DNA from: Aequorivita sp. UBA3180
GTDB lineage: Bacteria > Bacteroidota > Bacteroidia > Flavobacteriales > Flavobacteriaceae
Length of the DNA: 64,000 nucleotides
Direction of reading: 5' to 3'
NCBI GenBank assembly: GCA_002364215.1
Contig: DEXQ01000015.1
Location: 1-64,000 of the forward strand
The notes beneath the pieces are model-generated. The model saw nothing but the letters and a program-made list of their open reading frames with translations. It did not search any database and was not told the DNA's origin. The translations under genes and the position numbers were made by a program. Below are positions 16,035 to 24,085 of this stretch, piece after piece. Positions within the stretch are counted from its first letter, which is position 1; each line of letters opens with the position of its first letter.

Positions 16035-18437
16035 CTAAAAATGTGCCGTAATTGAAAGAATAAAATTTCTTCCAGCTCCCGAAATTCCAGAGCTATAGGG
16101 TCTATAACGCTGATCGGTAAGATTTTCAATTCCGCCGCTTACATCAAAGGTGTCCGTTAACTTATAAAGGGCCTTAAAGTTAAGGGTGTACCAAGCGGGT
16201 GCATACGGATCTCCATTTTCATCAAGCGCATAGATTTCCGTCTTCTCCTTTTCTCCTTCGGGTAGCTTGTCAAAATCATATTTCCCTTGATAGTTCACGT
16301 TCAATTCCATACGCAACTTATTCGCTTTATAATTTAAGCGCGAAACACCGAAAAATGGTGAGGCGTGGCGCGAAGTACTAATATCTCCATTGTCCAATTC
16401 CTCTTCACCCTTCTGAAAGTTTACATCTGTTGAAAAGCCAAAACCCTTGGGCAATTTCACCTCCACGCCTGCCTGCACACCATATACATGTGCCACGGCT
16501 GCATTTTGAATAGCTTGCACTTGGCTCAATTCACCTTGATAGAGTATGCTGTCCTGCCCATTTAGTTTAAAATCCCTGCGCACCAAGGCATCTTTCAGTG
16601 ACGTGTAATACCCAGTAACATCTACTTTTATAATGTCATCAAAAACCTTTGCAATTCCTAAGTCTGCATTGTAGGCATATTCAGGCTTCAAATCTGGATT
16701 GGGAACAACAACGCTACCAGGTTCCGAATCAAAAACTTTTCCCACATCATCTACATTTGGTGCTCTAAACGCGCTTCCCAAGTTGGCACTTATCACCCAC
16801 GAATCGTCCGGACGATATACTCCGCCAATGCTTCCGGTAAGCGCGCCGTTCTTCAAATTGGCTTCCGTGAAGGGAAATGGATAAAAGTTAGTATCAAATT
16901 CAGAGTCCAGCAACACGTAGTTGTAACGCGCGCCAGCACTTAATGTGAAATTATCGGCTACTTTAAACTCGTCGGTTACATACACAGCCATGGACTGCCA
17001 GGTGGATTTTGGATACCGAGCCGGTCCCGTCACGGAAACTTCTGTTGAAATATCTGTTACTTCTCCATTGGAAGTTACATCGTTCAGCACATATTCCACT
17101 CCATAAAAAAGGGTATTCTTTTCTCCCGTACCCTTTATAAAATCCAGGTTTGCAGAGTAAGCCCCCACTTCTTCACTTTGTGTATTGCGTTCATTACTGT
17201 TAAACGATCGGTCTATCCTGCTCTCCTCAAACCATTGATGCGCCAAGCGAAGGCTCAATTGGTCAAAAACCGAATTGTTTGCGGAATGGTTTACACTTAA
17301 ATTGTTCATCATCCAAATCTGCGGGCCATAATCCCATTCGGCATAACGGGCCGTACCATTGCGAACGCGCGTATGCCGGTCATATCTTCCGTAAGGTGAA
17401 GTTTCCGAAAAATGGAACCCATATTGAAAATCCCATCGGTCATTTGGTTGAAAACGTATTTTCTGCATCATATTTATCTGCGAATAGGCCGAGGGAATCT
17501 GCAACAGCTTATCATCCTGCGCAATTACCACATCGGCGCTGTCCTGTCTTTGCACATAATAATCCTTTATGTAATCTTCGGGACCGTGGCTTCCTTGGCG
17601 TAAATGGTCATAATCCCACGAAGTGATGCTGGTTACAAATGCCCAATTCTTGAACCCCAGATTCACATCAAAATGCCCTGTTTTTTCATTGTTGGCAGAA
17701 GAATAGCGTACATTGGCTTTCCCCGTAACCAAAGGCGAATCGGTTAATGAAAGTCGTGGTGTCAAGGTTTGAAAACTCATTACCCCACCAATAGCGTCGC
17801 TGCCGTAAATTACTGATCCCGGACCAAAAAGCACTTCCGTGCCCTCAATGGCAAAAGGATCTAGGTTGATTACATTTTGAAGGTTTCCGGAACGGAAAAT
17901 AGCCGTATTCATCCTAACCCCATCAACCGAATACAACAAACGGCTTGTTGCAAAGCCGCGAATCATGGGGCTTCCCCCACCCTGCTGACTCTTCTGTACA
18001 AATACTTTCCCAGAAATACTCAATAGATCGGCTGCGGTTTGTGGGTTTTGAAGGGCCACATCCTTTGCGGAAATGGAAATAATCTTTGAGGGAACATCAT
18101 CACTGCTCTGTCTCCATCGTGACCCGGAGATAACTACCTCGTCAAGATTTAAGTTTGAAATTTCAAGCGAAAGCGAAAACCCCTCTGCCTCCAGCTCGCT
18201 ATAACTCTTTACAACCGTTTTATAGCCAAGACTGCGTATTTCAATCTTTTCGGCATTCTTAAATGCTGAAATATCAGCCTTGCCTTTGGCATTTGTGGTA
18301 ACATATAATTTTGAATTTGCGCTAAGGGTAACCAACTCCACTGGTTCGTTGTTCTGCGCATCAGTTATGGTAATGGTTTGGCCGTAGGCAGTTCCTACAA
18401 TAGCCAACAATAACCATAGCATGTATAGTCTTTTCAT
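16035..18437 (-). CDS. TonB-dependent receptor, heme/hemoglobin type
   Basis: The 800-aa outer-membrane protein has a signal peptide (MKRLYMLWLLLAIVGTAYGQ), a short carboxypeptidase-like N-terminal domain (about 22-100), a plug domain (SKIISISAKDVALQNPQTAA, then PMIRGFATSRLLYSVDGVRM) and a 22-strand barrel ending NFILSITAHF. FRAP (in GSAFRAPNVDD) followed by NPDL (VVPNPDLKPEYA) matches the FRAP/NPNL boxes of heme and hemoglobin receptors, so the ligand is probably heme. The ATG at 18437 is used; a longer frame from 18500 adds a second leader and overlaps the palindrome. An upstream same-strand gene encodes a small membrane protein. Confidence 0.88.
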   Translation of the reverse strand: MKRLYMLWLLLAIVGTAYGQTITITDAQNNEPVELVTLSANSKLYVTTNAKGKADISAFKNAEKIEIRSLGYKTVVKSYSELEAEGFSLSLEISNLNLDEVVISGSRWRQSSDDVPSKIISISAKDVALQNPQTAADLLSISGKVFVQKSQQGGGSPMIRGFATSRLLYSVDGVRMNTAIFRSGNLQNVINLDPFAIEGTEVLFGPGSVIYGSDAIGGVMSFQTLTPRLSLTDSPLVTGKANVRYSSANNEKTGHFDVNLGFKNWAFVTSITSWDYDHLRQGSHGPEDYIKDYYVQRQDSADVVIAQDDKLLQIPSAYSQINMMQKIRFQPNDRWDFQYGFHFSETSPYGRYDRHTRVRNGTARYAEWDYGPQIWMMNNLSVNHSANNSVFDQLSLRLAHQWFEESRIDRSFNSNERNTQSEEVGAYSANLDFIKGTGEKNTLFYGVEYVLNDVTSNGEVTDISTEVSVTGPARYPKSTWQSMAVYVTDEFKVADNFTLSAGARYNYVLLDSEFDTNFYPFPFTEANLKNGALTGSIGGVYRPDDSWVISANLGSAFRAPNVDDVGKVFDSEPGSVVVPNPDLKPEYAYNADLGIAKVFDDIIKVDVTGYYTSLKDALVRRDFKLNGQDSILYQGELSQVQAIQNAAVAHVYGVQAGVEVKLPKGFGFSTDVNFQKGEEELDNGDISTSRHASPFFGVSRLNYKANKLRMELNVNYQGKYDFDKLPEGEKEKTEIYALDENGDPYAPAWYTLNFKALYKLTDTFDVSGGIENLTDQRYRPYSSGISGAGRNFILSITAHF

Positions 18438-18493
18438 TTTATAATTGATTTGTTTAATTGTTAAGGCGTCAATAAATAACACAATAAGATACA

Positions 18494-18511
18494 CTTTCAA
18501 TATATTGAAAG
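18494..18511. promoter_or_regulatory. Perfect 18-bp palindrome upstream of the TonB receptor (candidate operator)
   Basis: CTTTCAATATATTGAAAG reads the same on both strands and lies 57 bases upstream of the receptor ATG. Its TTG could serve as the -33 element: 19 bases further on the minus strand reads TATTTATT, a weak (6 of 8) -7 match. An operator overlapping the promoter would suit a repressor sensing iron or heme; the regulator is unknown. Confidence 0.5.
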
Positions 18512-18533
18512 CTACTGATTAAAATCTAGGACA

Positions 18534-19073
18534 CTAACTATACTGTGGGGGTGGTGTGGGAGGACTTAAACGTATCGTACTAAAATTGTCCTCATATACT
18601 ATGGTCTGATAAATTTCAACTAAGTCTTCTGGGACAGTGGCCTGCCACTCAAAAAGCGTTGAACAGAAAAAAGATTGGAAATAATTGGTTAGTTGCTTTT
18701 GGGTTCTTTGCTTGTCCTTATCTTTATCAAACGTCTGGGCAACCAGTTCTTGCAACTTTTTATTAAGGGCAGTTTCCTCGTGGTCCCACCAGCATCTGTA
18801 GTAAATGGTATCTCCTTTTATTTCTTTTGAAACCACATCATACATTTGCCCCTCATATTCAAATTCCTTGGAATGTTCCCACCGCAGTTGTTTCTCTGCC
18901 TCTTCTTTTGAAAATTTCAGAAGTACCAATTCATTTTGGTCTATTCCTGCAACCATTTTCCATTTAATTTCCCGTTTCAGCGCAGCTTTCTCAAAATGAA
19001 GATAGAGAAACATAGTCGCCACTGGAGCGAACAATATAAACAGAAATGCTATGGCAAAAAGTCTTTGTTTCAA
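18534..19073 (-). CDS. Hypothetical single-span membrane protein next to the TonB receptor
   Basis: The 179-aa protein starts at a TTG (19073) and has one hydrophobic segment, residues about 4-26 (LFAIAFLFILFAPVATMFLY), then a charged soluble domain with two aromatic clusters (YYRCWWDHEE, YFQSFFCSTLFEW) and a Pro-rich tail SPPTPPPQ. No family is recognised. It precedes the TonB receptor on the same strand by about 96 bases, with the palindrome between them. Similar small periplasmic proteins are often paired with outer-membrane metal or heme receptors, so a uptake role is possible but unproven. Confidence 0.6.
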   Translation of the reverse strand: MKQRLFAIAFLFILFAPVATMFLYLHFEKAALKREIKWKMVAGIDQNELVLLKFSKEEAEKQLRWEHSKEFEYEGQMYDVVSKEIKGDTIYYRCWWDHEETALNKKLQELVAQTFDKDKDKQRTQKQLTNYFQSFFCSTLFEWQATVPEDLVEIYQTIVYEDNFSTIRLSPPTPPPQYS

Positions 19074-19101
19074 CCTAAGGAATTATTTCGTATTCAAATG
19101 T

Positions 19102-19123
19102 CGCAAAATTGAAAGTATTTGCG
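19102..19123. promoter_or_regulatory. Inverted repeat upstream of the 179-aa gene
   Basis: CGCAAA and TTTGCG flank ATTGAAAGTA. The inner ATTGAAAG is identical to one half of the palindrome at 18494-18511, suggesting a second, weaker site for the same regulator. Confidence 0.3.
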
Positions 19124-19174
19124 CAATCATTTCTTACATTTTATTGTTCATTTAAGTCTAAATAAATACAATAA

Positions 19175-19205
19175 AAAAACCACCCGTAAGTAACGGATGG
19201 TTTTT
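19175..19205 (-). terminator. Terminator of the HYR T9SS gene
   Basis: On the minus strand ACCATCCGT and ACGGGTGGT pair over 9 bp (one G-U), flanked by A and T runs and followed by TTTTTT. It lies 23 bases past the stop at 19228. Confidence 0.8.
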
Positions 19206-19227
19206 CTATCTTATTCAATATAATAGC

Positions 19228-20625
19228 TTACTGAACGCTCAACTGCTTAACCGCTGTACCTTCGGCAGTAGTAATTTTCACTAAATATATACCATTAGCC
19301 AGTGAAGAAACATCAAAGTTATTGCTGCTAGTTTCCATTAGCTTTTGACCAGCTACACTGTAAACCACAATATTTTCAACAGTGGTATTGATGGTTACTG
19401 TTGATTTTGCTGGATTGGGATACAATGTAATTTGCGAAAGAGCAATATCATTCACACCCAAAAATGGTTCGACCACGACGTCAAAATTGCAGCCCGCAGT
19501 GTTTCCGGCATCGTCTGTGGCCTCAATGATTACATTGGTAGTACCTACGCCCACCATCGTACCCGCAGCAGGAATTTGAAGTGTTGTAAAAGTAGTAGCA
19601 CAGTTATCAGTAATTGTAACCAACCCATCGCCCACGTAATCTGGAAGCTCATACATGTCGTTGGAATCTACCATTACGGTTTGTGTTGGAGGACAAACAA
19701 CTTCTGGAGTTTCTGCATCAACAACAGTAATTGTAAACGTACAAGTACTGGAGTTACCTGCAGCATCTGTAGCTGTAAATTCTATAGTCGTAACTCCCAC
19801 AGGAAACTCTGAACCACTAGCAAGGCCTGCAGTTTGAACCACTACAGGGTTAGGGTCTGTATCATCAGTGGCAGTTGCAGGATCAAAAGTTACAATAGCA
19901 CCACAAACACCAGCATCGTTGTCTTGTTCAATATCCGTAGGACAGGTAATTACTGGAGCAGTTGTATCAGTTCCAGTTCCGGTAATCACAAATGTGTCAA
20001 CAGCAAAATCCTCATCACCGGAATCCACAGAAACTGTCAAACGTAAGTCAAGCACAGCACCAGTTCCTGTTATAGTCTTTGTAAATACTTGTGCGGCGTC
20101 TGTCAACAACGCTCCGTCTCCCTCGCCATCAAAATCGGTATCTTCTCTAAAATTTCCGTTGGCAGTTCCACCACCACCTGTAAAATCAGCTCCTTCAAAC
20201 CAGATAAGGTTTTGGTAGCCCCCGCCGTCAATTTGATAATCTATACGGATGAAGTCTAAATCATCAATGTCTCCAGGAGTATCGAAAAATTCAGCAAATT
20301 CACCGCTAAACATCAAATCCGTTAGTCCATCTATATCAAGTCCTGTCCAATCAATTATTATAGGTAAGGCAGCACCTTCCCCATCTAAATCCATTCCTGT
20401 TAAAAAACCATCTGTAAAACCAGTGTAAGCCTTAAGCTGTGTCGGAACTGGTTCCCCGTTAAAATCCTCAACCACGGCAAGTCCGAAAAAATCTCCAGCG
20501 CCATCAGAAAAGAAAGGTGTTGAGGTAACAAAGCCACTATTATCGTCAAAGGTTTCGTTTAAAACCTGAGCAGATGAAACAGTAGCAATAAGTAAAGCAA
20601 AAAATAATGTGTAAAATTTATTCAT
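19228..20625 (-). CDS. T9SS-sorted HYR-domain protein
   Basis: The 465-aa exported protein has a signal peptide (MNKFYTLFFALLIATVSSAQ), an N-terminal beta-rich domain over about 20-220 with an Asp/Gly-rich texture (TGMDLDGEGAALPII), two HYR domains (about 225-305 and 308-390; TTIEFTATDAAGNSSTC, TNVIIEATDDAGNTAGC) and a type A T9SS sorting domain (LYPNPAKSTVTINT, ending KQLSVQ). HYR repeats are usually adhesive or spacer modules. No enzyme motif. It resembles the truncated HYR protein at 1-942, so the two may be paralogues. Confidence 0.88.
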   Translation of the reverse strand: MNKFYTLFFALLIATVSSAQVLNETFDDNSGFVTSTPFFSDGAGDFFGLAVVEDFNGEPVPTQLKAYTGFTDGFLTGMDLDGEGAALPIIIDWTGLDIDGLTDLMFSGEFAEFFDTPGDIDDLDFIRIDYQIDGGGYQNLIWFEGADFTGGGGTANGNFREDTDFDGEGDGALLTDAAQVFTKTITGTGAVLDLRLTVSVDSGDEDFAVDTFVITGTGTDTTAPVITCPTDIEQDNDAGVCGAIVTFDPATATDDTDPNPVVVQTAGLASGSEFPVGVTTIEFTATDAAGNSSTCTFTITVVDAETPEVVCPPTQTVMVDSNDMYELPDYVGDGLVTITDNCATTFTTLQIPAAGTMVGVGTTNVIIEATDDAGNTAGCNFDVVVEPFLGVNDIALSQITLYPNPAKSTVTINTTVENIVVYSVAGQKLMETSSNNFDVSSLANGIYLVKITTAEGTAVKQLSVQ

Positions 20626-20658
20626 AATAATTTTTATAGGTTAATACTTTTTCGGCGG

Positions 20659-20666
20659 CAAATATA
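20659..20666 (-). promoter_or_regulatory. -7 promoter element of the HYR T9SS gene
   Basis: The minus strand reads TATATTTG, a full match to TAnnTTTG. TTTTA lies 19 bases upstream, a weak -33. The leader would be about 30 bases. Confidence 0.45.
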
Positions 20667-20736
20667 GTATTGTATTTGTAGGAAATAAAATGATATTAAT
20701 CAATTTATCGCTACCGAATAGTTAAGAAATTAATTG

Positions 20737-21627
20737 CTAAGCAGATGCTTTTCTTCCTTTTACCATGCGCCAGAGTTTTTGGAAGACAACTACAACCCCT
20801 AAACAGATAAAACCTACAACCAGCCCCACGGCAAATTCCAAAAGAAAGGATGGCCATGAAGGTAAAAAATGATGGAAGAAATCTACATTGTGTACAAAAA
20901 TGCCGCCCGAAACCAAGATTAAGGCAATAGTACCAATAACACTTAGGCTTTTAATAACTTTTGGAAGTGCTTGTACTAAAAAATTTCCAAGCCTACGTGA
21001 AAAACTAGTTTCTGTCTTACTGCGTTTTATCAATTTAAAACCTGCTTCATCCATACGCACAATAAGTGCTACAATGCCGTAAACACCTACGGTGGCCAGT
21101 ATAGCAATAACGCTCACTACCATAATTTGGGTACCAATGGGTTCTTCCACAACAGTGCCCAGGGCTATTATCACAATTTCTAGCGACAGGATAAAATCGG
21201 TTACAATTGCTGATTTTACACGTTCCTTTTCAATGGCTAAAATTTCACTCTCGGTAAGGCCTTCTTCTACAAACGACTCGTTTGCGTGGGCGTGGGGAAA
21301 AAAGAACTCATATATTTTCTCAGCCCCTTCATATGCCAAATACAAACCCCCTAAAATTAAGATGATGGTCACCGCCCATGGTAAAAAAGCACTCAGTAAA
21401 AATGCAATGGGCAGAATAATCAATTTATTGAGAAACGACCCCTTGGTAATCGCCCAGAGTACAGGAATTTCACGGGAAGAGGCAAAACCGGATGCCTTTT
21501 CGGCATTCACCGCCAAGTCATCCCCCAATATACCCGCTGTTTTTTTGGCCGCCACTTTACTCATCATCGCCACATCATCCAACAGCGCAGCTATATCATC
21601 CAATATTGCAAAAATCCCTGATGCCAT
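20737..21627 (-). CDS. DUF808 family membrane protein
   Basis: The 296-aa inner-membrane protein matches the YedI/DUF808 family: it starts MASGIFAILDDIAALLDDVA, has the conserved KKTAGILGDDLAVNAEKASG segment near residues 28-47 and about six membrane segments from residue 68 onward. A charged loop (AHANESFVEEGLTESEILAIEKERVK) separates them near 111-138. The function is not known. The start at 21627 gives the family's standard N-terminus. No close operon partner. Confidence 0.88.
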   Translation of the reverse strand: MASGIFAILDDIAALLDDVAMMSKVAAKKTAGILGDDLAVNAEKASGFASSREIPVLWAITKGSFLNKLIILPIAFLLSAFLPWAVTIILILGGLYLAYEGAEKIYEFFFPHAHANESFVEEGLTESEILAIEKERVKSAIVTDFILSLEIVIIALGTVVEEPIGTQIMVVSVIAILATVGVYGIVALIVRMDEAGFKLIKRSKTETSFSRRLGNFLVQALPKVIKSLSVIGTIALILVSGGIFVHNVDFFHHFLPSWPSFLLEFAVGLVVGFICLGVVVVFQKLWRMVKGRKASA

Positions 21628-22001
21628 AAAATCGAATTATTTATTAAAATTGAAGGTGCAATTTAATTGATTTTAAAAAAAACTCATTACTATTTTAAAT
21701 AAATGAACAAAAGCCTACTTCTGCTAAAAAAAACACTCTTATTTTAAAAGTAAATTTTACAAGCGGAAGGAACTCATACTATACAGAAATTTACATAAAA
21801 CGCGATCCCCACCCTGAAAGGGAGGGGAGCGCGAAGGGCGGGGTGGGTGCTCCCTACCCTGAAAGAGATAGCCGCCCCAAACTTTTCAGAAAGCGTCCAC
21901 TTTAGTGGAAGAAGCGAGTATGCACCCCACCCTGCAAGGGAGGGGTGCCCGAAGGGCGGGGTGGATAGACACAACACTAATTCCCGCCAAACAATTGTCC
22001 A
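21628..22001. other. Gene-free gap with a dispersed repeat
   Basis: Between the DUF808 gene and the LRR gene. The right half is filled by repeat copy A (21806-21966); the left half (21628-21780) is AT-rich with nothing recognisable. Short open frames through the repeat have no homologue-like features. Confidence 0.5.
21806..21966. repeat. Dispersed modular intergenic repeat, copy A
   Basis: Built from two CCCCACCCTGMAAGGGAGGGG-type hairpin modules, each followed by GAAGGGCGGGGTGG, around a central block containing TCCACTTTAGTGGAAGAAGC with its own TCCACT/AGTGGA stem. The central block recurs at 23891-23993; a shorter relative lies at 26379-26446. Confidence 0.8.
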
Positions 22002-23783
22002 TTATTTAATAACAACCCGCAAAACCCCACTCTCACTCCCAACAACAACCCTCACAAAATAATTTCCCGCGCTAAGCCCAGATATATCCATTTGTTCATG
22101 GGTACTGTTCCCCTTAGAAGTAAGCAACAATTGCCCAAGAACATTCATAATTTCTATTGAAGAAATAGAACTTTCAGCTTGAATATTAAGAATACCATCT
22201 GAAGGGTTTGGATAGAGATTGACTTCAAGAGATTCAAAATTATTCACTGCAAGTAAGCAATCCTCAATAAATGTAGCCGTGGATGAAACGTTTGTGAAAT
22301 TACTTATTGCAAAATTCACGTTATCCACACAAACAAATTCAAGGTTTGGATTGTTAGAAAGATTAAGCCCAGAATCAATCAATTCGCCATTATAACAATT
22401 AGCATTGATTAATTCAATATTGTTCCCATTCTTAATATTTACATAGTGCAGCCAATCAATATCATTACCTTCTACAGCACACAACGATGGATTATTGCTC
22501 AAATCCATTGCATATATATTTGTGTTAGAAAAATCTATCCCTTGTAAATTAGGGTTTGCTGCTACATCCAATGAAGTTAATGGATTATTATTAACTCCCA
22601 GAACACGTAAAACGGGATTTTGCGAAAGATCAATGATTGAAATTTGATTATTCCTTATATAAAGTTGTTCAATAAGCGGATTATTAGTTACGTCTATTTC
22701 GCTTAAATTATTATCGTTTAAAATTAAAAAAGAAATCAATGGGTTTTGTGATAAGTCTAGATTGGATAAATTCATATTATCACAACGCACGCTATTCAAT
22801 TCAGGGTTATTAGTAAAATCTACAGAAGAAACATGGTTGTTTGATCCATAAAATTGCCGAAGCTTTACACTTTGAGTTACATCTATTTGTGTTATCTGGT
22901 TGTTAGTAAAATTAAAAAGTTCCATATTCACGTTTTGTGAAAGGTCTAATGAAGTCAGTAAATTATCGTCGCAAATCAAATATCTTATTTGAGGATTATT
23001 TGTTACATCCAACGAACTTATTGAATTCTCTTTACATGTTAAATATCCTAAATTGGGATTATTTGAAACATCCAAAGAAGTCAATAAATTGTTACTACAT
23101 TTAATATCAAACAGGACCGGGTTCGTCGAGAAATCCAAATTTGGGATACTATTGTTACTGCAATTAAACCACAATAAACCTGGACTTTGAGAAAGATCTA
23201 TGCTAGTAAAAAGATTATTTTGAATATCTAACTGCCGCAATCCTGGTTGGTTTGAAATATCCAGTTCAGTAATATTATTTTCATAGCACTGTATTGAGGT
23301 CAATTCATGATTATTTGTAACATCCAGTTCTGTAAGTTCATTATAGGCACACTCTATATGGTCCAATTCGGTAAGAAGCGAAATATCAAGACTAGTCAAT
23401 TCATTAGCTGTTAAAGATAAATCAACCAAAAAAAGATTATGTGAAAGATCTATGCTAGTAAGACGATTGGAATTTAGATCCAAATTCTGCAATAAGATAT
23501 TATTTGAAAGATCTACTTCATCTATTTGATTGAAATAGCACACAAGGGTCTGCAAATTCACAAAAGCTTCAATACCTGTTATGTCCTGTATTGATTTGGC
23601 AGTTACATCTATCTCATAGGTCATCATCGCCTCACTAACCTGTATCTCCCCGTCTCCATTAGTATCAATAACAGGGATATGGTTTAGCAACGCATTCTTA
23701 AAATTGGCATCGGGTATATTTACTATCTGCGCACTGGCAAAAAAAGAGGTAAGTAAGGTTACGGTGAGTAGTAGGTGTTTCAT
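22002..23783 (-). CDS. T9SS-sorted leucine-rich-repeat protein
   Basis: The 593-aa exported protein has a signal peptide (MKHLLLTVTLLTSFFASAQ), an EF-hand-like calcium loop (DTNGDGEIQVSEA near 39-51) and about 19 leucine-rich repeats of about 21 residues with the pattern LDVSNNPxLxxLxCxxNxL over about 60-465. It ends with a T9SS sorting domain (LYPNPSDGILNIQ near 524, ending VLRVVIK). The repeat form is that of internalin-like, BspA-type surface proteins, which usually bind proteins or surfaces. Codons are repeated unevenly, so recent DNA-level duplication of repeats is not obvious. Confidence 0.9.
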   Translation of the reverse strand: MKHLLLTVTLLTSFFASAQIVNIPDANFKNALLNHIPVIDTNGDGEIQVSEAMMTYEIDVTAKSIQDITGIEAFVNLQTLVCYFNQIDEVDLSNNILLQNLDLNSNRLTSIDLSHNLFLVDLSLTANELTSLDISLLTELDHIECAYNELTELDVTNNHELTSIQCYENNITELDISNQPGLRQLDIQNNLFTSIDLSQSPGLLWFNCSNNSIPNLDFSTNPVLFDIKCSNNLLTSLDVSNNPNLGYLTCKENSISSLDVTNNPQIRYLICDDNLLTSLDLSQNVNMELFNFTNNQITQIDVTQSVKLRQFYGSNNHVSSVDFTNNPELNSVRCDNMNLSNLDLSQNPLISFLILNDNNLSEIDVTNNPLIEQLYIRNNQISIIDLSQNPVLRVLGVNNNPLTSLDVAANPNLQGIDFSNTNIYAMDLSNNPSLCAVEGNDIDWLHYVNIKNGNNIELINANCYNGELIDSGLNLSNNPNLEFVCVDNVNFAISNFTNVSSTATFIEDCLLAVNNFESLEVNLYPNPSDGILNIQAESSISSIEIMNVLGQLLLTSKGNSTHEQMDISGLSAGNYFVRVVVGSESGVLRVVIK

Positions 23784-23890
23784 AAAAAAATTGGGTTAAG
23801 GCTTAACTATAAAAACAAGAACTACAGACCCTTGTTTCAAGGGCACAATTTATACACACACAAGCAAATAAAAAAATAAATTAAAAAAAA

Positions 23891-23993
23891 TGATTCCCCG
23901 CCTTACCAGGGAGAGTCTGCCCCAAACTTATTTCAGAAGGAGTCCACTTTAGTGGAAGAAGCGAGTATGCTCCCCGCCCTGAAAGGGAGGGAT
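23891..23993. repeat. Dispersed modular intergenic repeat, copy B
   Basis: Shares the block from TGCCCCAAACTT through GTCCACTTTAGTGGAAG, GAAGCGAGTATGC and CCCTGAAAGGGAGGG with copy A (21871-21945), at roughly 85 percent identity by eye. The GTCCACTTTAGTGGA hairpin is unchanged. Confidence 0.8.
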
Positions 23994-24020
23994 TTTCTTG
24001 TTTTAAATTATATATTTAAA

Positions 24021-24055
24021 AACCCACAAATCCAATATTTCTGGACTTGTGGGTT
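24021..24055 (-). terminator. Terminator of the S46 peptidase gene
   Basis: On the minus strand AACCCACAAGTCC pairs with GGATTTGTGGGTT (one G-U pair) and is followed by TTTAAATATA. It lies 31 bases past the stop at 24086. Confidence 0.75.
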
Positions 24056-24085
24056 AAAAAATAAATGTGGTCTTTTCTAAAAATC

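Larger units (their letters stand above)
23784..24085. other. Gap between the LRR and S46 genes
   Basis: Contains repeat copy B (23891-23993) and the S46 terminator (24021-24055). No gene is seen. Confidence 0.5.

Noticed and set aside
21092..21670. 192-codon open frame on the plus strand
   Set aside because: Antisense to the DUF808 gene; Ser/Ile-rich composition typical of a shadow frame.
21774..21977. 67-codon frame through the repeat
   Set aside because: Coding potential comes only from the GC-rich repeat modules.
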